The notes under the pieces are model-generated. The model worked only from the letters and a program-made list of their open reading frames with translations. It was not told where the DNA came from and searched no databases. Of a DNA stretch of 51,645 bases, positions 40,952-48,901 are shown piece by piece (within the stretch, counting starts at the first letter, position 1; each line of letters begins with the position of its first letter). The DNA is from Candidatus Omnitrophota bacterium. GTDB taxonomy: Bacteria > Omnitrophota > Gorgyraeia > Aquiviventales > Aquiviventaceae. The DNA lies in contig JACPRA010000026.1 of assembly GCA_016190215.1 (NCBI GenBank), positions 1 to 51,645 of the forward strand. The letters are read 5' to 3'. The position numbers and the translations under genes are program-made.

Positions 40952-42026
40952 GCCGCACGTCGTCGTCTCCCGCCGCGATCCGCACGATCTCTTCCAGGTC
41001 TCTCAGCAGGTGATACGTGCACACGCTGAGCAGCATCCGTCCCTCGGGTGCCAGCGCGCGCAACCCCTGGACCAGCAGATGGTGCAGCGCCCGCCGCCCT
41101 TGCTGCGTGGCGGCCTTGCTCTTCGCCAGGGCCGGGGGATCCAGCACCACCCAATCGTAGCGTGAGGGGCCCTTCGCCTGGGCGTCCAGCCAGTAAAACG
41201 CGTTGCCCGCGACAAACTCCATCCGGTCCGCGACACCGTTGAGCTTGGCGTTCTCCTTCGCCAGCTCGACAAACGGCTCCTGCTGCTCGACGCACACCAC
41301 CCGCGCCCCGCGCGTGGCCGCCGCAATGCCCATGGAGCCGGTGTAGCTAAAGGTATCCAGCACCCGGTGGTTCGGCTCCACGGCCTGACGGAGCTTCTGC
41401 CGGGTGAGGCGCTGGTCCAGGTAAAAGCCGGTCTTGAGTCCATGGTGCGGATCCACCCAGAACTGCCAAGGCTCCTCCCGGATCAAGATGCGCTCTGGAA
41501 CGGCGCCGCGCAGCACGCCCGCGGTCGGGGCCAGCCCCTCTTCCTGGCGGAATTCCTTGTCGCTGCGCTCCAGAATGCCGGACGGTTGGAGCTGCTCGTG
41601 CAGGAGGTCCACCATGAGGTCGCGCAGCCGCTCCATGCCTGCGGTGCGGATCTGGATGACGAGAGCGGTGCCATATTGGTCCGCGATCAGCCCGGGCAGG
41701 CCGTCCGCTTCGCTGAAGACCAGCCGCTTGGCGTCGGTGCCGGTGATCCGGGCGCGCTTCGCGACGGCGCGCGCCAGCCGCCGAGCCAGCCAGGCGCGGT
41801 CAATCGTATCGCCCGAGGTCGTCGTGAAAACGCGCAGGGGGATGTGCGATGCCGGGTTGAACGCGCAGGTCGCCGCGAATCCGCCGCGGTCGGTGACGGC
41901 CTCGACCAGCTCGCCGGCCGGTAGGCCCTCCGGGGCGCGGACAATCTCGTCCCGGAAAATCCACCCGTCATGGTGGCGGACGCGCTTGGCCGCGTGAGGC
42001 TGAATGACCACCTGGGGCAAGGCCAT
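40836..42026 (-). CDS. Class I SAM-dependent rRNA methyltransferase (RlmI/RlmK-like, PUA domain)
   Basis: A 396-residue protein. The N-terminal PUA-like part begins 'PQVVIQPHAAKRVRHHDGWIFRDEI'. The methyltransferase has motif I 'VLDTFSYTGSMGIAAATRGARVVCVEQQ', motif IV 'VVLDPPALAKSK', and 'DHHPHGLKTGFYLDQR'-type residues before it. RlmI makes m5C in 23S rRNA; the substrate base is not decided here. It lies 21 bp after the membrane gene of the B12-riboswitch operon and may be its last member. The 3' end overlaps the convergent membrane-protein gene. Confidence 0.9.
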   Translation of the reverse strand: MALPQVVIQPHAAKRVRHHDGWIFRDEIVRAPEGLPAGELVEAVTDRGGFAATCAFNPASHIPLRVFTTTSGDTIDRAWLARRLARAVAKRARITGTDAKRLVFSEADGLPGLIADQYGTALVIQIRTAGMERLRDLMVDLLHEQLQPSGILERSDKEFRQEEGLAPTAGVLRGAVPERILIREEPWQFWVDPHHGLKTGFYLDQRLTRQKLRQAVEPNHRVLDTFSYTGSMGIAAATRGARVVCVEQQEPFVELAKENAKLNGVADRMEFVAGNAFYWLDAQAKGPSRYDWVVLDPPALAKSKAATQQGRRALHHLLVQGLRALAPEGRMLLSVCTYHLLRDLEEIVRIAAGDDDVRLTVCDQWTQASDHPWILQLPATRYLASWLLERDAPSAA

Positions 42027-42047
42027 GGGAGACGAGGGACGCGGGCG

Positions 42048-42728
42048 CTACTGGCTCAGCCGGGCGATGTGGAAGGCCGCCCACAGCGCCGCCAGGGCCA
42101 GCATTTCGGAGAAGAGAAACGGGCGCTCGACCCACCCTCCGGTGAGGAGCGACAAGCCGTCAATCGCCAGCGCGGCATAGGCCGCCAGCAGGCCTGCCAG
42201 GGCCAGGCGGATGGGCAATGAGGTCAGCCGGCGCCATAGCACGGCGCAGAGGCCGAACACGCCCGCGACAAACACCGTGTCGGCGAGGATGAGCGGTCCC
42301 AGCCCGAACCACCCGAGCGTGGGGCGGAGTCCGATGAGCGGATCGCTCACCAGTTGAATGCGTCCGAAGAGTAACACCAGCAGGAACACGCCGAAAAACG
42401 GCGCATACCAGCGCAGCAGGAGGCGCGGGGTCACGGCCGGATGGCGCACCAGTTGGTCCAGCGCCACCAGTGTGGGAAAGGTCAGTCCGATGGTGCTGCC
42501 GAACCAGAACCGGTGGAGCCAGAAGGAGTTCGGCGGGGTCAGCAACAGGGCCAGCGACGTCATGCACAGGTAGCGGAGGATCATCAGCATGCCGCAGCCG
42601 AGGAGCATCCAGCGCAGCCATCGCGGCGAGACCGCGAGGTACGCGCTCATGGCCAGCACCGCCAGTCCCGCAGCCAGCCCGAGGCAAAACAGGTACCAGC
42701 CGCCGGCCGGGGACATGGCGATGATCAT
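42048..42728 (-). CDS. Integral membrane protein of unknown function in the B12-riboswitch operon
   Basis: A 226-residue protein with six or seven hydrophobic helices and few charged residues. 'LRYLCMTSLALLLTPPNSFWLHRFWFGSTIGL' and 'LIGLRPTLGWFGLGPLILAD' are distinctive. No family is recognised. It starts 7 bp after the DUF6580 gene on the same strand, so it should be transcribed under the cobalamin riboswitch. That makes a role in corrinoid uptake or use a reasonable guess, not more. MSPAGG at 42716 is an alternative start. Confidence 0.7.
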   Translation of the reverse strand: MIIAMSPAGGWYLFCLGLAAGLAVLAMSAYLAVSPRWLRWMLLGCGMLMILRYLCMTSLALLLTPPNSFWLHRFWFGSTIGLTFPTLVALDQLVRHPAVTPRLLLRWYAPFFGVFLLVLLFGRIQLVSDPLIGLRPTLGWFGLGPLILADTVFVAGVFGLCAVLWRRLTSLPIRLALAGLLAAYAALAIDGLSLLTGGWVERPFLFSEMLALAALWAAFHIARLSQ

Positions 42729-42735
42729 GCGGAAC

Positions 42736-43281
42736 TTACCGGGAAACCGCCATGGCCGGGACGCCGAGGCGCCGGCTCATCCACGCGTACGCGGCGAAGA
42801 GCGATCCGGTATAGATCAGGTCGGCCACCAGCGCGTTGCGGTAGAACGGCACGGCCGCGGCGTAACAGGACCACAGGCCCTCGAGGGTCTTGGGATACAT
42901 GGCGCCGTGGCTGCCGACCAGCCACACCCCGAAGTTGGTCAGGAGGAAAAACATCGTCGAGCCGATCAGTGACGCCCGCACGATGCGCCCCGGCCGCGGC
43001 TCGCGGCGGACCCACCAGCCCAGCACGGCCGTCAGCGCGACACCGGCCCACGTGAAGAGGATCACGTCGTGGAAGCCGATCAGCGCGTCGCTGATGGCGA
43101 TGCTGGCCAGGGGCACGATGAGCGACCAGCGTTTGGGCAGCGCCGTGCCGCCGAACAGGGCGATGGCGCTCAGGAGCGTCACGTTCGGCGGATGGGGCAG
43201 CGCGCGCGCCGTGATGGCGGCCGCCATCAGCGCCCAGGCGAGGTGCCGCTGCGCGCGCAGGGAATCGGATGAAGAGTGCAT
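42736..43281 (-). CDS. DUF6580 family putative transport protein
   Basis: A 181-residue membrane protein with about five helices. 'RALPHPPNVTLLSAIALFGG' near the start, 'SDALIGFHDVILFTWAGVALTAVLGWW' and 'GSTMFFLLTNFGVWL' match DUF6580, which resembles S-components of ECF transporters. It follows the TonB-dependent receptor by 15 bp with GGAGG before its ATG. Together they suggest outer-membrane capture and inner-membrane uptake of a corrinoid, but no ECF ATPase is in the window. Confidence 0.8.
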   Translation of the reverse strand: MHSSSDSLRAQRHLAWALMAAAITARALPHPPNVTLLSAIALFGGTALPKRWSLIVPLASIAISDALIGFHDVILFTWAGVALTAVLGWWVRREPRPGRIVRASLIGSTMFFLLTNFGVWLVGSHGAMYPKTLEGLWSCYAAAVPFYRNALVADLIYTGSLFAAYAWMSRRLGVPAMAVSR

Positions 43282-43296
43282 GTGGTCCTCCTGTGG

Positions 43297-45267
43297 TTAA
43301 AACTTCGTGCGGATGCCGGCCACGACGTGCAGCGGCGGCATCGGGTTTTCGCCCGCCCCGCTCAAATCCGTGGCGTTGCTGGACTGAAACGACACGTATT
43401 CCTCATTCGTCACGTTGTAGAACGTCAGGAACGCGCGGCCCCAAGAGCGCTCGTAGGCCAGCGTCAAATTCAACACGCCGTAGTTATCCGCCTTCGGCAG
43501 CGCGTTGTTGAAATCGTTGATCAGGTAAAAATCGTTCACGAGCTGCCAATCCAGGTCCACCCACCATCCGGGCAGGGGAGACACCCCCACACCGGCGCTG
43601 AGCTGTTGCGCCGGGGTGCCGGGAATCCGGTTGCCGTCAAAGGCGCCTTTGTGGAACGAGGCGTCCACCACCGTGTAGCTGGTGTAGCCGCGCGCGTGTG
43701 CCGACGAGGCTCTGACGCTCATCTCGGCGCCGAGGCGGCGCGTGTCGTAATTTTGGTTTTGGAAAGCCACCCGGTTGAAGAGAATTTCGTCCTGGGTCTT
43801 CAGGTAGAAGCCTGTGATCCCCGCCTCAACCGGCCCCGGCGTGATGCGCGTGCCGACTTCATAAGTATCGGCCTGTTGGGGCCTTAAGTCAACATTGCCG
43901 GCAAACTGCGCCACCTGGGCGGAGAAATCGTCCACGCTGGGCGCCTTGAACGGGCGGCTGTAGGACGCAAACACGTCCCAGACCCCCGGCAGCACGGCAT
44001 ACCGCGTGCCGACTTTCGGGCTGAATCCCTCGAAGCGCAGCGTGCCTTCAAACGCCGGAAAGCTCATGGCTTCCGTGTACCGGAACCGGTCATAACGCAG
44101 TCCGCTGACCAGCGACAGGCGCTGGTTCAGCGTCGTCGTGTTCTCGGCGTAGAGGCCGTACCCGCTCCGGTTGGACTCATCCGCCGGGCCGAAGGGCGAG
44201 CCGCGGGTGCCGATGGTGGCTTTGTCGTCGGTCAGCTCGATGCCGCTGATCACGGTGCTGCGGAGCGCGTCATCGCCCCACTCGTAGTTGCCCCGCAGGC
44301 TCAGGCCGCGCGAGGGCGCGAGCGTGAAGAGCCCGGACATCAGCGAATCCACGTTCCGGTTGCGCCAGAAGACATTGGCCGCGCCGGAAAGCCCCTCCCA
44401 GGGGCCCAGGATCAGGTCGGCGGAGACCTGGTCCGTCTGGTCGTCGAAGATCCCCACGCGGCTCATGTCGGCCTGCCGGCGGCGGTATTCGGCTTGAGCC
44501 GGGGTCAGCCCGCCGGGAAACGCGGTGGTGTCTTCGCTGTGCAGCACGTGGAGCTGCAGCGTGGCCGCCGGGTGCATCTCGATGCCGAGGTGGGAGGTGA
44601 CCGTGGTATTGCGGGATTGGGAGAACTCGCGGTAGCCGGTCAGGAGCCGGCGATGATAGCTGGTGCCGTAGGTGAAGCGGTCCGACCGGCCGCGCGCCGC
44701 CAGGTGGTACTGCTGCCAGCCGAACGAGCCGAATTCCACGCCCTGCTCGGTCTCCAGCGGTGTGTCGCTGCTCTGCTTGGTGAGGATGTTGATGACGCCG
44801 GCGAAGGCGCCTTCGCCGTACATCATGCCGCCGCCGCCCCGGACGATTTCAATCCGCTCGATATCTTCGACGGGGATGGACTGCCAGTGGACTTCGTCGC
44901 CGCTGATGCGGTTCTGGCGCACGCCGTCCACCAGCACGAGCACGTTGCTGCGCGAGCTGTTGACCACCCCGCGCAGGTTGACCGAGCCGTCGGCGCCGAG
45001 GCCGAAGCCGGTGGTGCTGAGGACGGTGACGCCTTCCACTTTCTGCAAGGCGTCTTCCACGGTCGCGACACCCGAGCCTTCCAGCTCCTTCGAGGTGAGC
45101 ACCGTCACGTTGGCCGGCACGGTGCGCTCGTCCGTCATCAGGCCGGGGATGCGCCGCGGTGTCATGAGGCGGCGGGTTGGTTCCGCGGACTCCGCGTTGG
45201 CGAGTGCTGCCGGCGCCGCCATCACCAGTGCGATTGCCACCCCGGCTCGTGCCCAGATGTTGCCCAT
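43297..45267 (-). CDS. TonB-dependent outer-membrane receptor (likely cobalamin/corrinoid, BtuB-like)
   Basis: A 656-residue protein from ATG 45267 (GGAGG 7 nt upstream); a longer frame runs into the riboswitch and is not used. Residues 1-26 are a signal peptide. The plug has 'VTVLTSKELEGSGVATVEDALQKVEGVTVLS', 'SVNLRGVVN', 'VLVDGVRQN' and 'EDIERIEIVRGGGGMMYGEGAFAGVINILTK'. The rest is a 22-strand-type beta barrel ending in RTKF. The cobalamin riboswitch and terminator in its leader point to a corrinoid ligand. First gene of a four-gene minus-strand run. Confidence 0.92.
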   Translation of the reverse strand: MGNIWARAGVAIALVMAAPAALANAESAEPTRRLMTPRRIPGLMTDERTVPANVTVLTSKELEGSGVATVEDALQKVEGVTVLSTTGFGLGADGSVNLRGVVNSSRSNVLVLVDGVRQNRISGDEVHWQSIPVEDIERIEIVRGGGGMMYGEGAFAGVINILTKQSSDTPLETEQGVEFGSFGWQQYHLAARGRSDRFTYGTSYHRRLLTGYREFSQSRNTTVTSHLGIEMHPAATLQLHVLHSEDTTAFPGGLTPAQAEYRRRQADMSRVGIFDDQTDQVSADLILGPWEGLSGAANVFWRNRNVDSLMSGLFTLAPSRGLSLRGNYEWGDDALRSTVISGIELTDDKATIGTRGSPFGPADESNRSGYGLYAENTTTLNQRLSLVSGLRYDRFRYTEAMSFPAFEGTLRFEGFSPKVGTRYAVLPGVWDVFASYSRPFKAPSVDDFSAQVAQFAGNVDLRPQQADTYEVGTRITPGPVEAGITGFYLKTQDEILFNRVAFQNQNYDTRRLGAEMSVRASSAHARGYTSYTVVDASFHKGAFDGNRIPGTPAQQLSAGVGVSPLPGWWVDLDWQLVNDFYLINDFNNALPKADNYGVLNLTLAYERSWGRAFLTFYNVTNEEYVSFQSSNATDLSGAGENPMPPLHVVAGIRTKF

Positions 45268-45323
45268 CAGATCCTCCATGTCCCGAGTCGCGCGGGACGT
45301 GAGCGGCGCGAGGGGAGGGCAAC

Positions 45324-45351
45324 AAAAAACCCCGACGAAGTATCGTCGGGG
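45324..45351 (-). terminator. Terminator of the cobalamin riboswitch expression platform
   Basis: On the minus strand CCCCGACGA-TACT-TCGTCGGGG followed by TTTTTT. The 9-bp stem sits between the aptamer and the receptor gene, so B12-dependent premature termination is the likely mechanism. Confidence 0.85.
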
Positions 45352-45391
45352 ATACAGTCCCAGTTTCCTTGGACCCTCGACTCGCGCCGCG

Positions 45392-45429
45392 AAGCGTTGG
45401 GAAGAACGCTTGGCTTCGTGCCAAGCGTT
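45392..45429 (-). promoter_or_regulatory. Alternative pairing segment between aptamer and terminator
   Basis: AACGCTTGGC and GCCAAGCGTT (45405-45429) form a 10-bp hairpin, while a nearby AAGCGTT (45392-45398) can pair with the same middle segment. These exclusive pairings may be part of the switch. Confidence 0.35.
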
Positions 45430-45610
45430 TCGATGTCGGGTAGGTCTTCTGGCTCTCCCCATCCTAGCGCCTTCCCATCCCAAAACTTGCGGGACAGTGG
45501 CTATCAGCTAGGACCGTGTCGCGGGGATCACAGCGGCGGGTCCGCGCCTGAATTCCACAGGCTTCCCTGTTACCTCCACCCTTAGGCGGAGACCCCAAGC
45601 ATCGGTCAAA
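45430..45610 (-). promoter_or_regulatory. Cobalamin riboswitch (aptamer)
   Basis: Read on the minus strand: a GGTAACAGGGAAGCCTGTG core near 45575-45555, CCCGCCGCTGTGATCCCCGC, TAGCCACTGTCCCGC, GGGAAGGCGC, and the B12 box GAGCCAGAAGACCTACC (45455-45439). The order and spacing are those of the cobalamin element. It controls the TonB-dependent receptor and probably the genes after it. Confidence 0.93.
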
Positions 45611-45665
45611 TTATGGGAGTCAGCCTAGCTTGCGCCGTCACACTTGTCAAGCCAAGAAAAGCAAG

Positions 45666-45721
45666 AAAAGTGTCAGACACTTTTTGTGCGGGGAAAATGT
45701 CGAAAAGTGTCAGACACTTTT
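45666..45721. repeat. Two identical 19-bp palindromes (REP-like), possible terminators
   Basis: AAAAGTGTCAGACACTTTT at 45666-45684 and 45703-45721, 37 bp apart. Each has 9-bp arms and one central base. The second overlaps the stop codon of the TIGR04073-like gene by one base. This sequence type recurs in many environmental genomes next to REP-associated elements. As hairpins ending in T runs they could stop transcription from the minus strand. Confidence 0.75.
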
Positions 45722-46158
45722 CACTGCTGGCCCATGCAGATCGGGCAGTCGGTGGCCAGCGGGGGAGGAGGATTCTTCGATTGCTTTGGCGTCCAGAACG
45801 TGAGCAGCTCGCCCAGGCCGCGGCCGGTGCGGGTCATCGCGGCGACGACGCCTTTGCCGACACCGGTCGCCAGGTTGCCGCCGGCTTTGACCTCGGCGGC
45901 GGGCTGGAGGATCAGCTCCGTCCAGCCGAAGGCGGTGTTCGAGGCGCCTCGCACCAGCAGGAGCCCGGCTTTTTCCGGGTAGGGCACATCCGCTTGATTC
46001 ACGCGGTGGCAGATGGGGCAGATGACCGTGCGGGTTTGCGTAGGAGCGGGGGGTGTCGGGCTCTGCGCGGATTCGGCGGCCTCTCCCGACGAGGCGCCGC
46101 TCAGCCCCAGACAGCTTCCGACGACCGCAAGAGCAATCACGTGCCGCAGTGTCCGCAT
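45721..46158 (-). CDS. TIGR04073-like exported protein with two CPIC motifs
   Basis: A 145-residue protein with a signal peptide (residues 1-27). The central 'NTAFGWTELILQPAAEVKAGGNLATGVGKGVVAAMTRTGRGLGELLTFWTP' follows the pattern of TIGR04073 (exosortase-associated) proteins. It is flanked by two CxxC units, ICPICH and DCPICMG, which together could bind one zinc; I do not know these from the family. The ATG 46158 has a TATAAT box only 9 nt upstream, so it is probably leaderless. Confidence 0.7.
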   Translation of the reverse strand: MRTLRHVIALAVVGSCLGLSGASSGEAAESAQSPTPPAPTQTRTVICPICHRVNQADVPYPEKAGLLLVRGASNTAFGWTELILQPAAEVKAGGNLATGVGKGVVAAMTRTGRGLGELLTFWTPKQSKNPPPPLATDCPICMGQQ

Positions 46159-46167
46159 GGAAGCCTT

Positions 46168-46173
46168 ATTATA
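46168..46173 (-). promoter_or_regulatory. Extended -10 box, near-leaderless
   Basis: On the minus strand TGGTATAAT ends 9 nt before ATG 46158. Confidence 0.55.
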
Positions 46174-46189
46174 CCAGACGGTGCCGCAA

Positions 46190-46218
46190 TTGACAGCCCT
46201 GGGACCTCATGCTAGCAT
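46190..46218 (+). promoter_or_regulatory. Promoter of the DUF151 gene
   Basis: TTGACA (46190-46195), 17-nt spacer, TAGCAT (46213-46218). GGGAGG lies before ATG 46250. It is back to back with the minus-strand promoter at 46168. Confidence 0.65.
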
Positions 46219-46249
46219 TCTCTGACCCAATTCACCGTCGGGAGGACGC

Positions 46250-46696
46250 ATGAGTTCGCCGTCGAATCCGCCACCCCCAGCCAACGGGCTGGTCGAAATG
46301 GAAGTGAGCAAGATCCGCATTGACGAGCGGCGGGGGGAGCAGGTCATCGTGCTGAAGGAGCGCAACGGCAGCCGCATGCTGCCGATCATCATCGGCATTT
46401 CCGAGGTGACGGCCATCAAAATGAAGATCAGCGGCATCCAGCCGCCGCGCCCGCTCACGCATGACCTGCTGCGGGACACCATCACCACGCTCAAGGCGAA
46501 ACTGACGCGCGTGATCATCAACAAGCTGGAATTCAACACGTTCTTCGCCAGCCTGGTTCTCCAGACCAAGGAAGGGGCGGCGGCGGAAGTGGATGCGCGT
46601 CCGTCGGATTCGATTGCGCTGGCCCTGCGGTCGGATGCGCCGATCTTCGTGGCGGAAGACGTCCTGAATCAAGTCGCGTCCAGCTACGGCCTCTAG
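46250..46696 (+). CDS. Bifunctional nuclease family protein (DUF151)
   Basis: A 148-residue protein: 'LVEMEVSKIRIDERRGEQVIVLKERNG', 'LPIIIGISEVTAIKMKI', 'LTHDLLRDTITTLKAKLTRVIINKLEFNTFFASL' and 'VDARPSDSIALALRSDAPIFVAEDVL' match DUF151 along its whole length. A plant homolog has RNase/DNase activity; bacterial roles are unclear. It has its own promoter and ribosome binding site. Confidence 0.92.
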   Translation: MSSPSNPPPPANGLVEMEVSKIRIDERRGEQVIVLKERNGSRMLPIIIGISEVTAIKMKISGIQPPRPLTHDLLRDTITTLKAKLTRVIINKLEFNTFFASLVLQTKEGAAAEVDARPSDSIALALRSDAPIFVAEDVLNQVASSYGL

Positions 46697-46729
46697 TTTT
46701 TCCTGCCAGGATTGATTGAAGGAGCCCGC

Positions 46730-47407
46730 ATGAAACTCTATTTGGTTCGTCATGCCCAGACGCTGTGGAACCGGGACAACCGGCTCCAAGGGTATTCGGA
46801 TACGCCGCTGAGCCCGGCCGGTGTGGCGCAGGCCGCTTCGGTGGGCGCCTATTTTGCCCGGCAGCCGATCGCCGCGCTCTACACCAGCCACTTGCCGCGC
46901 ACCATCCGCACGGCGGAGCCGATCGCGCGCGCCCTCGGCTGCGCGCCGCAGGCTGAGCCGGCGCTGGGCGAAATCGGGCTGGGGGACTGGGAGGGGCTGA
47001 CCCCGGAGGAAATCAATACCCGCTACGCCGGCGCGTTCGAGCGGTGGCGCAGCACGCCCTCCACGACGGTGATCCCCGGCGGAGAGCCGCTGGCGGCATT
47101 CCGCGAGCGTGTGCGAAAGGGCATTGAGCGCATCATGGCGCGCCACCAAAGCGGCCCGGTGGTCGTGGTGACGCACGGCGGAGTGATTTCCGCGCTGCTG
47201 GCCGATTGGCTGGAGGCCAGCTACGATCACCTCTTGCGGCGGCTGGTCTTGGATAACGGGGGGATTTCCGCGCTCAACATCCGCGCGCTGCCGCCGGACG
47301 TGTTGTGGGTGAATGCCACCCACCACTTGCCGGTGACGGTCGCGAGCGTGGGGCAGATCGCGTCCGGCGCGGAGTCGCCGCAGGCGGCGTCCTCCAGCGC
47401 CGGGTAA
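46730..47407 (+). CDS. Histidine phosphatase family protein
   Basis: A 225-residue protein from ATG 46730 with AAGGAG upstream. Motifs: YLVRHAQTLWNRDNRLQG (catalytic His), SDTPLSPAG, 'LGEIGLGDWEG' (Glu acid) and 'VVVTHGGVI' (second His). Candidates are a phosphoglycerate-mutase-like or alpha-ribazole phosphatase (CobC) role; the latter would fit the B12 theme but is not proven. The tail after residue 205 is Ala/Ser-rich. It is convergent with the YbaK gene (7 bp gap). Confidence 0.88.
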   Translation: MKLYLVRHAQTLWNRDNRLQGYSDTPLSPAGVAQAASVGAYFARQPIAALYTSHLPRTIRTAEPIARALGCAPQAEPALGEIGLGDWEGLTPEEINTRYAGAFERWRSTPSTTVIPGGEPLAAFRERVRKGIERIMARHQSGPVVVVTHGGVISALLADWLEASYDHLLRRLVLDNGGISALNIRALPPDVLWVNATHHLPVTVASVGQIASGAESPQAASSSAG

Positions 47408-47414
47408 CTCGACA

Positions 47415-48035
47415 CTATCTCCGCTTCTTCTGTGCGCTCTTGGCCGGTTTGCGCGCCGGTTTGCGGGCGGCGGGTGTGCGCTTGGCTGGGGCGCGCTTGG
47501 CGGCGGGTTTTTTCTTCGCGGTTTTCTTCGATGTTGTGGCCGGTTGCGCGGCTCCAGCCTTCTTGGCCACGTGCAGGCCGAACACTCCCACCTTCGGGTT
47601 CACCAACCGGGCATAGTCGGCATAGCGCAGGCTGATCGTGTCCGTGTGGCTTCCCCCGTTGCAGACAATCTCTTCCGCCTCGGCCAGGGCGGCGTCCACC
47701 ACGGTCGGCACGCGATAGAGGTTGCCGAAGGGCGGCATGGCGCCTACTTCCGCGTCGGGGAACGCCTGTTTGATGTCCGCTTCGCTGGCTAGCTTCACGC
47801 GTGCGGCCTTGAGGAGTTGCTTCAGCTTGGCGAAATCCACCAGGTGGGTGGCGGGCAGCACGGCCAGGCAGAGGCCGGCGTTGGTCTTGATCACCACGCA
47901 CTTGGCTAATTTCCGGCCCGGCACGTGCTGGGCGGCGGCCAGCTCTTGCGCCGTGTAGGCGACGGCATGTTTGTGGGCGGTATACGAAATGCGCTGCTGG
48001 TCCAAGTACGATTTGAGAGCCGCTGAGATCGACAT
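47415..48035 (-). CDS. YbaK/EbsC-type aminoacyl-tRNA deacylase with a histone-like tail
   Basis: A 206-residue protein. Residues 1-155 are the YbaK/aa-tRNA editing domain: 'VPGRKLAKCVVIKTNAG' (catalytic Lys region), 'GAMPPFGNLYRVPTVVDAALAEAEEIVCNGGSHTDTISLRYADY'. Residues 158-206 are a run of Lys, Ala, Pro and Arg (AKKKPAAKRAPAKR and similar), like histone H1 or AlgP tails. The tail should bind nucleic acid. Free-standing editing proteins clear mischarged tRNAs. Confidence 0.88.
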   Translation of the reverse strand: MSISAALKSYLDQQRISYTAHKHAVAYTAQELAAAQHVPGRKLAKCVVIKTNAGLCLAVLPATHLVDFAKLKQLLKAARVKLASEADIKQAFPDAEVGAMPPFGNLYRVPTVVDAALAEAEEIVCNGGSHTDTISLRYADYARLVNPKVGVFGLHVAKKAGAAQPATTSKKTAKKKPAAKRAPAKRTPAARKPARKPAKSAQKKRR

Positions 48036-48109
48036 GCCGTTCCTCCGGGCTGATCAGGTTGCGCCGCCGAACACCACGTTGTGGCCTATCCTAATCGAAC
48101 GGCCGACGG

Positions 48110-48139
48110 TTGACAAGTCTTCCCGGCCCGGCGTAACAT
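48110..48139 (+). promoter_or_regulatory. Promoter of the methyltransferase gene
   Basis: TTGACA (48110-48115), 18-nt spacer, TAACAT (48134-48139). ATGACC occurs three times downstream (48138, 48153, 48167), only the last opening the gene; no Shine-Dalgarno is visible. Confidence 0.6.
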
Positions 48140-48166
48140 GACCGCCACTCACATGACCCAGCGCCC

Positions 48167-48901
48167 ATGACCCAAGCTCAAGCGGACGCCAGCCTGTGCG
48201 GCATGATTCCCGAGGAGACCGAGCCTCGGTTTTTTGCCCAGCACCTTTGCGCCTACGAGTTTGCCCGTCCGCATCTGCTCGGCAAGCGGGTCTTGGAAGT
48301 GGGGTTTGGGGAAGGATATGGCAGCCATTGGATGGCGGACCTGGCCCGCGAGGTCGTGGGCATTGACATCGTGGCCGGCAACGTGCCCCGCGCGCAAGCC
48401 CGCTACCAGCGCCCGAACCTGCAGTTCCGCCATATGGATGCCACAGCCTTGGACTTTCCCTCCGGCTCCTTCGACGTCGTCTGCTCGTTCCAGGTCATCG
48501 AGCACGTGCCGGAGCCGCAGCTCCTGGCCTATCTGCGGGAGATCTTCCGCGTCTTGACACCGCAGGGCGTCTTCTGCGTGTCGACCCTCAACCTGGCCAA
48601 CAGCATGAAGCCGGGCCGGCCGTACCAGAAGCTGATCTATCACGAAAAAGAGTTCACCGGGCCGGAGCTTGACGCGCTGCTGCGGCAGGTGTTTCCCTCG
48701 GTGGACATGCGCGGGCTCTTCCTCAGCCCCATGCAGCGCGTCGTCCAGCGGTTCAAGCGGTGGGGGCTGCACCGCCTGGGCCCGCCCCAGTGGAACCCCA
48801 TTGCGCGGGCTTACCACCAGGCGTCTACACGGGACTTCGTGGTACGGCCTTGCGTGACCCGCTCCAGCCTCGACCTCTTCGCCCTCTGCCGCAAGGCGTG
48901 A
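48167..48901 (+). CDS. Class I SAM-dependent methyltransferase
   Basis: A 244-residue Methyltransf_11/25-type protein. Motif I 'VLEVGFGEGYGSHWMADLAREVVGIDI', 'DATALDFPSGSFDVVCSFQVIEHV' (motifs II-III) and 'LREIFRVLTPQGVFCVSTLN' are clear. The start MTQAQADASLCGMIPEETEPRFF and 'FARPHLLGKRVLEV' fit enzymes acting on lipids or sugars, but the substrate is unknown. It ends immediately before the convergent secreted-protein gene. Confidence 0.9.
   Translation: MTQAQADASLCGMIPEETEPRFFAQHLCAYEFARPHLLGKRVLEVGFGEGYGSHWMADLAREVVGIDIVAGNVPRAQARYQRPNLQFRHMDATALDFPSGSFDVVCSFQVIEHVPEPQLLAYLREIFRVLTPQGVFCVSTLNLANSMKPGRPYQKLIYHEKEFTGPELDALLRQVFPSVDMRGLFLSPMQRVVQRFKRWGLHRLGPPQWNPIARAYHQASTRDFVVRPCVTRSSLDLFALCRKA

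Noticed and set aside
45268-45483. Longer N-terminus of the TonB receptor (start at 45483)
   Set aside because: It would translate through the terminator and into the cobalamin aptamer; the signal peptide starts at 45267 with a ribosome binding site.
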